Positions 8,427 to 16,212 are shown, counted from the stretch's first letter. The stretch: 57,625 nt of DNA from Thermoplasmata archaeon (GCA_015063165.1 SUSZ01000011.1:1-57625), one strand, 5' to 3'. The notes: generated by a model from the letters alone, not told the origin. Translations and numbers: made by a program.

Positions 8427-9677
8427 ATGTTCGGAAGGAGGTCCAAGAAGGAAACGTCCCCTGAATACCTGTGCCCGCACTGCTTCGGCAGGTTCAGGAT
8501 GAGCGAGGCGCACAGCATCTGCAGCAGGACATACTGCATGAACGAGTACGTCAACAGCAAGGACTACACCGACAGCAAGAAGTACCTCTCCCTGAACGGC
8601 GACTACGAGATCGACTACGAGTACACGAAGTTCCGCGGCCTGGATCCCCATAGCAAGGACGCCATTCCGGCGAAGCACCACATCGTCCGCAACGGCTCCA
8701 TGAAGTGCGACATGTGCGGCAGGCCCACCTACATCCGCCTGTGCCCGTTCTGCCACAACGAGATACCTCCAGGAGCGGAGGAGGGCGGCAACAGCATCTT
8801 CGTAGTCCTCGGGCCCAAGGGAGTCGGGAAGAGCCACTACATAGCCGTCCTCGTGGACCAGCTGAGCAACCACGTGGCCGGAGAGTTCAAGGCCGTCTTC
8901 AACCCGGCCGGAGACTCCACCATGGTCCATTACAACGACATGTACAGGGACCCCCTGTTCAAGGAGAAGAGGAAGCTGGACTCCACCAAGCCCTACAACA
9001 TGGGCGACGGCAGCAGAGAGCCTCTGGTCTACTACATGAACGTCAACAGGAGCGGAGTGTTCAAGGTGTTCACGTTCGCCTTCATAGACACGGCAGGGGA
9101 GGACACCATCAGCACCGACAGCATCCAGGACTCCAACCTGGACACGCTGATCGCCGGCGCCGCGGGCATCGTGTTCCTCGTGGACCCCCTGCAGATCAAG
9201 TACATCAGGGACAGGATACACATCGACAACCTCCCTCCGGTCACCAACAACGCTACGGAGACCCTGAACATCATAAGCAACGTCATCCGCAGGAAGCAGG
9301 ATCTCGGCTCCAGAGGCCGTATCGGCATACCTCTTGCGGTCAGCCTGACGAAATGCGACGTGCTGCTGAAAGCCCCCGAGGACGAGGAGGAGGACAAGAT
9401 CCTCTTCTCCCCCGGATCGGCGGTGCGTATACCCCGCGAGTCCGGAAGATACGACGCCGAGAACTTCGAACAGATCGACGTCGAGATCGAGGAATACCTC
9501 AGAAGGACCGCAGGGGAAGACTTCATACAGACGGTGAACGGGTTCGAAGACCACTGCTACTTCGCTGTATCCGCCCTAGGGAACAACCCCGAGGGCAAGG
9601 AACTCCAGCGCGGCGTCATGCCGATGCGTGTGGAAGACCCCTTCATATGGCTCCTCAACAGGAAAGGAATGGAATGA
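8427..9677 (+). CDS. Zinc-ribbon GTPase (TRAFAC-like, resembles double-GTPase family)
   Basis: A 416-residue predicted GTPase. An N-terminal cysteine cluster (CPHC near residue 16, then CDMC and CPFC around 93-112) suggests zinc ribbons. The P-loop GPKGVGKS spans residues 129-136, a switch-II-like DTAGED lies at 221-226, and TKCD at 308-311 is the base-specificity motif. The DTAGED signature and layout resemble the double-GTPase (DO-GTPase) families reported in predicted bacterial conflict and signalling systems; that placement is from memory and untested. It could act as a switch controlled by the Hsp70, GrpE-like and VWA partners. Its TGA overlaps the ATG of the GrpE-like gene (ATGA at 9674-9677). 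Confidence 0.75.
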   Translation: MFGRRSKKETSPEYLCPHCFGRFRMSEAHSICSRTYCMNEYVNSKDYTDSKKYLSLNGDYEIDYEYTKFRGLDPHSKDAIPAKHHIVRNGSMKCDMCGRPTYIRLCPFCHNEIPPGAEEGGNSIFVVLGPKGVGKSHYIAVLVDQLSNHVAGEFKAVFNPAGDSTMVHYNDMYRDPLFKEKRKLDSTKPYNMGDGSREPLVYYMNVNRSGVFKVFTFAFIDTAGEDTISTDSIQDSNLDTLIAGAAGIVFLVDPLQIKYIRDRIHIDNLPPVTNNATETLNIISNVIRRKQDLGSRGRIGIPLAVSLTKCDVLLKAPEDEEEDKILFSPGSAVRIPRESGRYDAENFEQIDVEIEEYLRRTAGEDFIQTVNGFEDHCYFAVSALGNNPEGKELQRGVMPMRVEDPFIWLLNRKGME

Positions 9678-10510
9678 GCGGTGAGAAAGAGAACAAACTG
9701 ATGAGCTTTATCATGAACGGCCGCAAAACAACCAACACCAACACGGAATCCTCGGAAGAGCTCCTGACGGAGCCCGAATGCGATTCATGCGAGCAAAATA
9801 TCGAACGCATAGAGGAAGAGCTGAGCGCCATAAGGGAACAGCTAGGGAACAGGGATGAAGGTTCGATGCCGGCCATCCTGGAAAAGCTTAACGAGATGGA
9901 ATCCTCTCTAGAAGAGATCCGTCAAGCTATCGAAGAACCTGAGAAAGACGAGGACGATGACGTCTTGCAAGAGGTGAAGGCTGGGATCCACGAGCTCCTG
10001 GGAAGGAAAGCGGACCCCACGACCTACATGACCTCGAGGGAACAGATGAAGACCATAATCGCCGCGGTGGAGAGAAGGGATGCGGAAGTCTCCAACAAGG
10101 CGTTCCTAAGGTCTATGGAGCAGATCGCCGTGATGAGGGAGGACTTCCAGAAGCTCAGCGATGGCATCCGCGAGAAGCTGGATGTCATGAGCGCGGAGGA
10201 GGTCCTGTCCTCGTTCGAAGCGTATAGGATCGATCTCGAGAACATACTCTTCGACGGCGGCGTCTTCATAGGTCCGTTCCCTTACGACAAACTGAACACG
10301 ATCCATCAGCGCATCATCGGAGTCGTTCCGACAGGCGACGAAGAGAAAGACGGAATGATAGCGGAAAGACTGTCAGACGGATACAAGCTGGGGAACAGGG
10401 TCCTCGTCAAGGAGAGGGTCATGGTCTACAAGCTGTCCGAATCCATGAAGAATGAAACCCCAAACGAAACCGTTTACGATGAAACAGGAAAGCTGGAGGA
10501 TGAAGAATGA
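9674..10510 (+). CDS. GrpE-like nucleotide exchange factor
   Basis: A 278-residue protein with a long acidic coiled coil (about residues 30-190), then a C-terminal domain that looks like the GrpE beta-wing (SDGYKLGNRVLVKERVMVYK, compared with the G-Y-x-L-x-x-RVLRPA-x-V-x-V pattern of GrpE). GrpE releases ADP from Hsp70 and holds its dimer by the coiled coil. It is longer and more acidic than typical GrpE (about 180-200 residues). ATGA overlaps couple it to the GTPase gene upstream (9674-9677) and to the Hsp70 gene downstream (10507-10510), so it is probably the dedicated exchange factor for one or both operon Hsp70s. Confidence 0.65.
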   Translation: MSGEKENKLMSFIMNGRKTTNTNTESSEELLTEPECDSCEQNIERIEEELSAIREQLGNRDEGSMPAILEKLNEMESSLEEIRQAIEEPEKDEDDDVLQEVKAGIHELLGRKADPTTYMTSREQMKTIIAAVERRDAEVSNKAFLRSMEQIAVMREDFQKLSDGIREKLDVMSAEEVLSSFEAYRIDLENILFDGGVFIGPFPYDKLNTIHQRIIGVVPTGDEEKDGMIAERLSDGYKLGNRVLVKERVMVYKLSESMKNETPNETVYDETGKLEDEE

Positions 10511-12078
10511 CGAAATACAGCATCGGCATCGACCTTGGAACTACCTATTCTTGCCTAGCCTATATAGACGAGGATGGCAACCCCGTGGTCGAAAAGAACT
10601 TCGAACAGGAGGAGACCACGCCCTCCGTCATACTGTTCAACGAGAACGGGGACATCATCGTGGGTTCCCCCGCCAAGGACATGGCCCTCATCTACCCCGA
10701 GGACAGGACCATAACCGCCGTCAAGAGGAACATGGGAACCGACTTCAAGGTCTACATAGACGGGACCGCGTACAACCCGATCCAGCTCTCGGCCACCATC
10801 CTCAAGAAGCTCATAGGAGACTTCAACGAGAACCACGGATGCGAGATAGACGAGGCGGTCATCACCGTCCCCGCCTACTTCGGACAGAACGAGAGGGACC
10901 AGACCAAGACCGCCGGAATCATCGCCGGTCTGAAGAAGGTCCACATCATCAACGAGCCCACCGCGGCGGCCATCGCCTTCGGATACGGGGAGAAGAGGGA
11001 CAAGAAGGAACGCGTCCTCGTGTACGACCTCGGAGGAGGAACCTTCGACGTCACCATCCTCGAGATCGACGACGGCCAGTTCACCACCGTGGCCACCGAC
11101 GGAGAGAGGTACCTCGGAGGAAAGGACTGGGACAAGGACATGACCGACATCATCATCGAGAAAGTCGCTGAGGAATCCGGAACCGACCAGGCCGACCTGA
11201 GGGCGGACACCGAGATAATGCAGACCCTGATCTACGACTCGGAGACGATCAAGAAGAGGCTGTCCACGTCCGAGAGCACCAAGGGAACGCTCACCGTCGA
11301 GGGGCACAAGTACGTGTTCACCGTGAACCGCGACGAGTTCCAGGAGAAGTCCGCCGCCAACCTCCAGATGACCATCGACCTCATCAACAGGGTCCTCAAG
11401 TCAAAGTCCTTCACCATCGGGGACATAGACGAGATCATCCTCGTAGGAGGCTCCAGCCGCATGCCTCAGGTGAAGAACGCCATTGCGACCAACTTCCCCG
11501 AGACCAGCATCAAGATCTACGACCCCGACCAGTCCATCGCGAAGGGAGCCGCCATCTTCGCCAGGTCCATCGGGGCAATCGCCGAGGAGGAGGCCGGATA
11601 CATCCCCGAGGACGACGAGGTCCCCGTGAAGAAGGTCACGATCAGGAACGTCCTGAGCAAGTCCTTCGGAATCAAGGCCATCTACGAGGACGGCTCCGAG
11701 AAGATCTCCAACCTCATCTTCAGGAACGAGACCCTTCCCATCGAGAAGACCAAGGTCTACTATCCTGCTGAGGAGGACCAGAGCACCATCAAGATCGAGA
11801 TCTTCGAGAACACCGCGGACAACAACGAGGAAGGCCTCAGGACCGAGACCGACGCAGGAAACCCCATCGGACAGTTCACCATGGACCTCCCCGTGGGAGC
11901 GACCAAGGAGACCCCCATCGAGGTCACCTTCATCGCCACCGAGGAGGGAATACTCACCGCGGACGTCTCCTGCATGGACCAGCAGAAGTCTTACTCCATC
12001 GAGAACGACCTGAAGATGTCTGCAGAGGAGATCGAAAAGTCCCAGAGCATCATGGAAAGGGTCGTCAACGGCAACTGA
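10507..12078 (+). CDS. Hsp70 (DnaK-like) protein lacking the helical lid
   Basis: A 523-residue Hsp70. The nucleotide-binding domain is canonical: GIDLGTTYSCL (residues 6-16), EPTAAAIAFGYG, VYDLGGGTFDV (from 172) and ILVGGSSRMP (about 310). A beta-type substrate-binding domain follows (about 385-500), but the protein ends soon after, roughly 90-110 residues short of typical DnaK, so the C-terminal helical lid is missing or reduced to one helix. Lidless Hsp70s usually bind only loosely held or dedicated clients. It overlaps the GrpE-like gene by ATGA and ends the operon. Housekeeping DnaK-DnaJ-GrpE is probably elsewhere in the genome; this copy looks specialised. Confidence 0.9.
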   Translation: MTKYSIGIDLGTTYSCLAYIDEDGNPVVEKNFEQEETTPSVILFNENGDIIVGSPAKDMALIYPEDRTITAVKRNMGTDFKVYIDGTAYNPIQLSATILKKLIGDFNENHGCEIDEAVITVPAYFGQNERDQTKTAGIIAGLKKVHIINEPTAAAIAFGYGEKRDKKERVLVYDLGGGTFDVTILEIDDGQFTTVATDGERYLGGKDWDKDMTDIIIEKVAEESGTDQADLRADTEIMQTLIYDSETIKKRLSTSESTKGTLTVEGHKYVFTVNRDEFQEKSAANLQMTIDLINRVLKSKSFTIGDIDEIILVGGSSRMPQVKNAIATNFPETSIKIYDPDQSIAKGAAIFARSIGAIAEEEAGYIPEDDEVPVKKVTIRNVLSKSFGIKAIYEDGSEKISNLIFRNETLPIEKTKVYYPAEEDQSTIKIEIFENTADNNEEGLRTETDAGNPIGQFTMDLPVGATKETPIEVTFIATEEGILTADVSCMDQQKSYSIENDLKMSAEEIEKSQSIMERVVNGN

Positions 12079-12088
12079 TCCTGTCCAA

Positions 12089-12105
12089 GCCGGCGGCCTG
12101 CCGGC
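12089..12105 (+). terminator. Hairpin after the Hsp70/GTPase operon
   Basis: GCCGGC-GGCCT-GCCGGC, a perfect 6-base-pair stem, starts 11 bases after the last Hsp70 stop. No long T-run follows on either strand, so it may act in mRNA end formation or stability rather than as a classical terminator. It lies in the gap between this operon and the convergent uspA-like gene. Confidence 0.4.
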
Positions 12106-12148
12106 ACAAACCTGTTATCCAGACCCTGGAGCCGAGAAGGTTCCGGGG

Positions 12149-12553
12149 TCAGTCCTCTTCTCTTTCGTCGCTCACCACGATAACGGTGCAGTCGGCGTTC
12201 TTCACGACGTAGTTGGAGACGCTTCCGAGGAAGAGCCTGTCCAAGGACGACCTTCCGGACCTTCCGACTATGATGGTGTCGCATTTGTAGAGGTCGGCGA
12301 CGTTGATGACCATCTCGTCCGCCTTCCCTACCTCGATGATCGTGTGGACTGTGGCGCCCTCCAGAGCCGCCTTGCGCTGAGCAGCCTCCATGTATTCCCT
12401 CACGGACTCGTCGGGGTCCTCAGGGTCCATCTGGTCCTTGGAAACGATCGTGGCGATGTAGAGAGGTTCAGAATAGTTGACGGCGTGCCTTATAGCGTAG
12501 TTCAACGCTTTCTCCGAGTTAGGCTTTCCATCATAAGCCAACAATATGGTCAT
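12149..12553 (-). CDS. Universal stress protein (UspA family)
   Basis: A 134-residue single-domain Usp. The N-terminal strand and turn MTILLAYDGKPNSEKAL carry the conserved Asp, and the C-terminal part has the ATP-binding pattern G-x2-G-x9-G-[ST] (VGRSGRSSLDRLFLGSVSN). The protein is soluble and probably binds ATP as a dimer under stress; no specific partner can be read. A TATAA stands about 25-35 bases upstream on the minus strand, implying a short leader. Its 3' end faces the Hsp70 operon. Confidence 0.92.
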   Translation of the reverse strand: MTILLAYDGKPNSEKALNYAIRHAVNYSEPLYIATIVSKDQMDPEDPDESVREYMEAAQRKAALEGATVHTIIEVGKADEMVINVADLYKCDTIIVGRSGRSSLDRLFLGSVSNYVVKNADCTVIVVSDEREED

Positions 12554-12771
12554 TTTGGAATGGATTGATTCGGTACGTTATAAACATGACGATGATTATT
12601 CTGCCCGAAAAACAACATCTGGGTCAGATGCCAGGCCAGTGGCTGGATCGGCTCCGAGGGTTTGCCTTCTACCAGGCCGCGTTTTATCGGAGGCGGTCTG
12701 CACGACCTCCCGCTGGACGTATGTATCCGAATCGAAGGCTGCCCCGATGTTCTGGCAGAATAGACGGACAA

Positions 12772-12796
12772 GCTCCCGAAGAAAGGGGAAGGGAGC
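12772..12796 (-). repeat. Hairpin element, copy 1, downstream of mtaB
   Basis: GCTCCC and GGGAGC arms flank the shared sequence GAAGAAAGGGGAA. It nearly matches the copy at 12855-12886 and lies about 120 bases past the mtaB stop on the minus strand. It is probably a second or back-up 3'-end element. Confidence 0.5.
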
Positions 12797-12854
12797 CTGC
12801 CGTAAACCGTTTGCAAAGACAGCTGCGACTGTTTGTGGTATAGGAAGCGGAAGC

Positions 12855-12886
12855 CGGGCTCCCCGAAGAAAGGGGAAGGGAGCCCG
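12855..12886 (-). terminator. Hairpin element, copy 2, probable mtaCB 3' end
   Basis: CGGGCTCC (12855-12862) pairs perfectly with GGAGCCCG (12879-12886), with an inner CCCC/GGGG alternative. On the minus strand it begins about 31 bases after the mtaB stop. There is no long T-run, so stabilisation or processing of the methanol methyltransferase mRNA is as likely as termination. Confidence 0.5.
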
Positions 12887-12917
12887 TAAGAGGTTTCTTC
12901 AAGAGAGGACCCAGGGA

Positions 12918-14318
12918 TCAGAGTCCGTAGTTCTTGAGGTTGAAGTTGGGAATTGCGTCCTTGTACTTCTTGATGGCATACTCGACGAACTTGTCAGTGT
13001 CATCAGGGAGGGCCTCGAGGTCCTTGATGATGTTCTCGACGACATCGAGCTGCTTGTTGGTCAGAGCGAGCTCCTTGGAGTCGTAGTCCGCCTTGATGAT
13101 CTTAGCTGCGGTGAGTCCGGCAGCCTTTCCTCTGAGGTAGTAGTCGTTTCCGTTCGCGACGATTGCCTGTCCGATCTTGTAGGCGTTGTCGTAGGCGAGG
13201 ATGTGTCCCTCAGGTCCACGGACACGGTCAGAGATCATGTACAGGTCTCTGAGGGTCTTCTCGTTGCCGGTAGCGATGGCGGTGTTCATCAGAGATACTT
13301 CGTATCCAAGGGATCCGAGCCAGCACTGGACGGAAGATCCTCCGAACTCGGGGTGGTACTCGACGGACTCGTTGGACCACAGGTCGCACACCTGGGCCAT
13401 CAGGTTACCCTGAAGGTCCGCGTGAGCGCACTGGCAGTTCTTTCCTTCCTGGGCGCAGGGCTTTCCAGCGATGGCCTTACAGATGGGTCCCTCGTATCCG
13501 CAGTCCTTGTCAGGTCCGGATGCTCCGCACTCCCATGCCACAAGGGTCCTCTGGGAAGCGATCGCACGGGTGACTGCAGAGTAGGTCCTCTGAACATCGT
13601 TGTCCAGGAATCCTCCAGCCATGAACATCGAGGTGTTCGCTCCGGAACAGTTGGTGTCTCCTCCAGCGATGCACTTGTTCTTCTTCGCGATGTTGACGAA
13701 CTCGGACCAGACATACTCCATGTCGATGGCTCCGAGGTATCCGACTCCGAACAGGAAGGCGACGATGTCTCCGTTGGTGGTAGCGTAGTCGGCGAGCTCC
13801 TTTCCTCCCATGGTCTCACAGGAGAGGACATCCGCACCGTTCTCGCATGCGACCTCGGCCGCCTTGAAGAGAGCCTCGGGGTAGCCGTGGTGGCCGCCCA
13901 TTCCGGTCCTGAGTCCTTCCTCTGCCTCACGCTGGTCGGGGATGGTGTGCCTCACAGCGCAGTTGATTCCGTACTCCTCGTGGAATTTCTCGCAGATCTC
14001 CTTCTGTCCCTCGACGACGGGGGTGGACATCTTGGGGTTACCCATCTGGGAGATCCACTCGGTCTCGAGCTGCAGGTCGGGGAATCCGAGGGTGACCGCT
14101 CTGTTGAGGGCGTCCTTGGAGATGTAGTCGACGTACTCCTTCTTGAGTCTTGCAGGGTCTTTCTCGGATCCAGGCCTGGGTCCGTAGTTGAGCTCGGGAA
14201 TGACCCTTCCAGCTCCGACCTTTATTCCGAATCCATACGCGACAGGCTGTTTCGCGGTTCCGAAAACCATCTCGTCTGCACTGCCATAAGCCATCTTGGT
14301 GTACTTTGTAGTTGCCAT
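12918..14318 (-). CDS. mtaB: Methanol:corrinoid methyltransferase MtaB
   Basis: A 466-residue protein of the MtaB family, beginning MATTKYTKMAYGS and running the full family length. MtaB is a zinc enzyme that activates methanol and transfers its methyl group to the Co(I) corrinoid on MtaC. It is the entry enzyme for methanol-dependent methane formation and acts in the cytosol as a complex with MtaC. The sequence is rich in Cys and His around AGGDTNCSGANTSMF and VAWECGASGPDKDCG, where the zinc ligands of the family lie. ATG 14318 is preferred over an upstream start at 14348 that would run into mtaC. It lies 5 bases downstream of mtaC in one operon. No in-frame TAG is needed, unlike methylamine methyltransferases. 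Confidence 0.97.
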   Translation of the reverse strand: MATTKYTKMAYGSADEMVFGTAKQPVAYGFGIKVGAGRVIPELNYGPRPGSEKDPARLKKEYVDYISKDALNRAVTLGFPDLQLETEWISQMGNPKMSTPVVEGQKEICEKFHEEYGINCAVRHTIPDQREAEEGLRTGMGGHHGYPEALFKAAEVACENGADVLSCETMGGKELADYATTNGDIVAFLFGVGYLGAIDMEYVWSEFVNIAKKNKCIAGGDTNCSGANTSMFMAGGFLDNDVQRTYSAVTRAIASQRTLVAWECGASGPDKDCGYEGPICKAIAGKPCAQEGKNCQCAHADLQGNLMAQVCDLWSNESVEYHPEFGGSSVQCWLGSLGYEVSLMNTAIATGNEKTLRDLYMISDRVRGPEGHILAYDNAYKIGQAIVANGNDYYLRGKAAGLTAAKIIKADYDSKELALTNKQLDVVENIIKDLEALPDDTDKFVEYAIKKYKDAIPNFNLKNYGL

Positions 14319-14323
14319 TTGAA

Positions 14324-15103
14324 TCACGCTCCGGTAATCTCGTCCCATTCCTCTCTTATTCTCTTCCAGTCGTAGCCTTCTACGATCTTGTCAGCGATGG
14401 GGGGAGTCTGAGGTGCCTTCTCGGAATAGATTCCGAGCTCGAAGGACTCTGCGAAGTCCCTGTTGACTGCTCCACCGGCTGCCATGAAGGGCATCTTGTA
14501 TCCGTCCTTGACGAGGATCTCGGCTGCCCTGGGGAAAGCGGTCATGGTGGTAGTCATGAGTGCGGTACCGGTGACGAGCATGGGCTTGACCTCTTCGACC
14601 TTGGCGACGACGTCGGTGACAGCGACGTCCTTACCCATGTCGATGACAGAGTATCCGGAAGACCTCAGCATGACAGCTGCGATGTTCTTTCCGATGTCGT
14701 GGGGGTCTCCCTCGGCTGCATGCATGACGACGAGTCCCTTCGTCTGCCTGCCGCCTTCGATCTGCTTCTCTGCGAGCGCGATTCCGATCTCCATGGTCTT
14801 TGCGGCCATCATGATCTCAGGAAGGTAGTAGATGTGCGCTGCGTACAGTTTTGCGACACACTCCATTCCGACGACAAGTCCGTTGTTGATGATGTCCAGG
14901 GGCTTGTGGGTCTTCAGTGCTTCCGCGGTGGTGGGTCCGACCTCTTTGAGCTTCATGTAGAGGACGGTCTCGGCGACCTTCTTAAGAACGGGGTCTGCCG
15001 GAAGCATCTTCTTTGCGATCGACTCGGGAGTGTCTTCGTTCTGCGCCTCGACGTCATAACGCCTGAGGATCTTAGCGAAATCTACGCCTTTGTATGCAAT
15101 CAT
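14324..15103 (-). CDS. mtaC: Methanol corrinoid protein MtaC
   Basis: A 259-residue corrinoid protein. It has an N-terminal helical cap (about residues 1-120), then a Rossmann-like B12-binding domain with EGDPHDIG, in which His135 is the lower cobalt ligand, and the later GTALMTTTM and AAGGAVN loops that cradle the corrinoid. It accepts the methyl group from MtaB and passes it to MtaA (coenzyme M methylation, not in this window). Oxidised Co(II) is rescued by RamA-type proteins such as the one at 40.0 kb. It is the first gene of the mtaCB operon, with a leader of roughly 95 bases after the presumed start site. Confidence 0.97.
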   Translation of the reverse strand: MIAYKGVDFAKILRRYDVEAQNEDTPESIAKKMLPADPVLKKVAETVLYMKLKEVGPTTAEALKTHKPLDIINNGLVVGMECVAKLYAAHIYYLPEIMMAAKTMEIGIALAEKQIEGGRQTKGLVVMHAAEGDPHDIGKNIAAVMLRSSGYSVIDMGKDVAVTDVVAKVEEVKPMLVTGTALMTTTMTAFPRAAEILVKDGYKMPFMAAGGAVNRDFAESFELGIYSEKAPQTPPIADKIVEGYDWKRIREEWDEITGA

Positions 15104-15221
15104 ATGTTTTCCTCCAAGGTCATCAGATTTCTCTGACTTCCAAGATTAAGGACGAAAAATAGGCTATTTAATCGATTGGATGGATGTAACTTAAATCCAC
15201 ATTTTAAGATGCAAACTGGTT

Positions 15222-15236
15222 ACGTTATATATTGAG
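15222..15236 (-). promoter_or_regulatory. mtaC: Probable TATA box of mtaCB
   Basis: On the minus strand this reads CTCAATATATAACGT, a strong archaeal TATA element. A start site about 25 bases downstream (near 15200) would leave a leader of roughly 95 bases before mtaC. Long leaders are also known for methanol methyltransferase operons of Methanosarcina. Confidence 0.6.
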
Positions 15237-15273
15237 AACTCATCCAAAATTAATCAAGGTCAACATATTTTAG

Positions 15274-15300
15274 ACAGTTTTACTGTATTGGAAACCAATA
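15274..15300. promoter_or_regulatory. Paired inverted repeats upstream of mtaCB (candidate operator)
   Basis: ACAGT-TTT-ACTGT (15274-15286) is followed at once, sharing one base, by TATTGG-AAA-CCAATA (15286-15300). Both are perfect dyads with 3-base centres. They lie about 40-75 bases upstream of the mtaC TATA box and about 110 bases before the divergent gene, fitting an activator or repressor site. No regulator gene lies next to it. Confidence 0.5.
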
Positions 15301-15411
15301 TAGCCCTAGCTTGCGTTTCTTTTATCAATTCCGCTAGAGTTAACAAAGAAATTTTGTTTTCTTGTGATTACGAATGATACCTTTAATTAGTGAAACTATG
15401 TAAGGCGAATC

Positions 15412-16212
15412 GTGTCTAAGCGTTTGATGGCATTTGTCGTCATGGTCATAGCAATCCTAGCTGTGGCTCTAACGGCTGCCGAATGCGACGCCATGGACGA
15501 CATGCAAGGTCTTCCTCCCCTCGAAGAGCGGACGGCTCCACCACCCTGCCCTCCAATGGATCCATCCAACCTAAAAGACAACGGAATGTCCTATCATGCC
15601 CCTCCCGAGCTCCCGCCTGCGAAGAACGGCGACATGAGGGAATGCCCTCCGGAAAACGGCCCTGTAATAGTCTTCGATGCTTCTGGGATACCTGCGCATG
15701 CCCCTGACAAGATCAAGGGTTTCGCAGATGCCATGGACAAGAAGGAGAAGATTGATGATAAGAAGCACTCTTTCATGATATACGATCCTTCTGTCAAGGA
15801 ATCCTCTGACAAAGCCTTGTTCAAGGCGCTAGAGGCGATGGGATTGCAGGTGATATCCGATATCCACGAGCTGGACGAGCCATATTGCCTGATGGAAGTA
15901 ACTAACGATATAGGAACGGACATCGGCATCCTTCAGAGATTCATCCAGTACGTAGGTGCCGAGGACGCCAGCCTCTGTAATCTGATCAATAAGATGATAC
16001 AGGAGATGGAGAAATGCACTTCGGACATCAGAAACACATCCCTGTCGCGCGAAGACGAAGAACCTGTACTCGAAACCTTGAATTCCGAACCGGAAGAAAA
16101 GGAAGATAGCGAGGGCTCTGAAACCGTTTATGTTGTCTTAACAGCGCCTTCTGCTGTGGAGACCTACCTTTGCTCCCACGTTTTCGATGGTGGAGCTTCC
16201 GAATCCCTGTGA
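15412..16212 (+). CDS. Secreted acidic protein of unknown function
   Basis: A 266-residue protein with a clear signal peptide (residues 2-22, ending near TAAECDA), then a proline-rich segment (about 35-85) that probably forms an extended stalk. The globular part (about 85-200) contains four or more cysteines that could pair outside the cell. The C-terminus (about 200-245) is strongly acidic (EPEEKEDSEGSE) and shows no membrane anchor. The start is a GTG at 15412. It is transcribed away from mtaCB and lies upstream of the cell-surface gene block. I recognise no family. Confidence 0.6.
   Translation: MSKRLMAFVVMVIAILAVALTAAECDAMDDMQGLPPLEERTAPPPCPPMDPSNLKDNGMSYHAPPELPPAKNGDMRECPPENGPVIVFDASGIPAHAPDKIKGFADAMDKKEKIDDKKHSFMIYDPSVKESSDKALFKALEAMGLQVISDIHELDEPYCLMEVTNDIGTDIGILQRFIQYVGAEDASLCNLINKMIQEMEKCTSDIRNTSLSREDEEPVLETLNSEPEEKEDSEGSETVYVVLTAPSAVETYLCSHVFDGGASESL

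Larger units (their letters stand above)
12554..12917. other. Intergenic region with tandem hairpins, no gene seen
   Basis: The 364 bases between uspA and mtaB hold no convincing gene: a 92-codon plus-strand frame here is Arg/Pro-rich with no family resemblance. The uspA promoter lies at the left end. The right half has two copies of a G/A-rich hairpin element (12772-12796 and 12855-12886) downstream of mtaB on the minus strand. Confidence 0.6.
15104..15411. other. AT-rich divergent control region of mtaCB
   Basis: The 308 bases between mtaC (leftward) and the secreted-protein gene (rightward) contain no gene. They hold the mtaC leader and TATA box, two abutting perfect inverted repeats at 15274-15300, and a TATA-like TTTAATTA near 15382 for the rightward gene. 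The region is far richer in A and T than its surroundings. Confidence 0.7.

Noticed and set aside
12565-12843. 92-codon plus-strand frame in the uspA-mtaB gap
   Set aside because: Arg/Pro-rich composition, no ribosome site, and it overlaps the hairpin repeats.
12918-14318. Possible pyrrolysine (TAG) readthrough in the methyltransferase genes
   Set aside because: The mtaB and mtaC frames are complete without TAG codons; methanol methyltransferases do not need pyrrolysine.
12546-14375. 609-codon plus-strand frame antisense to mtaB
   Set aside because: Antisense shadow with Ser/Leu/Val-rich low complexity, opposite an unmistakable mtaB.
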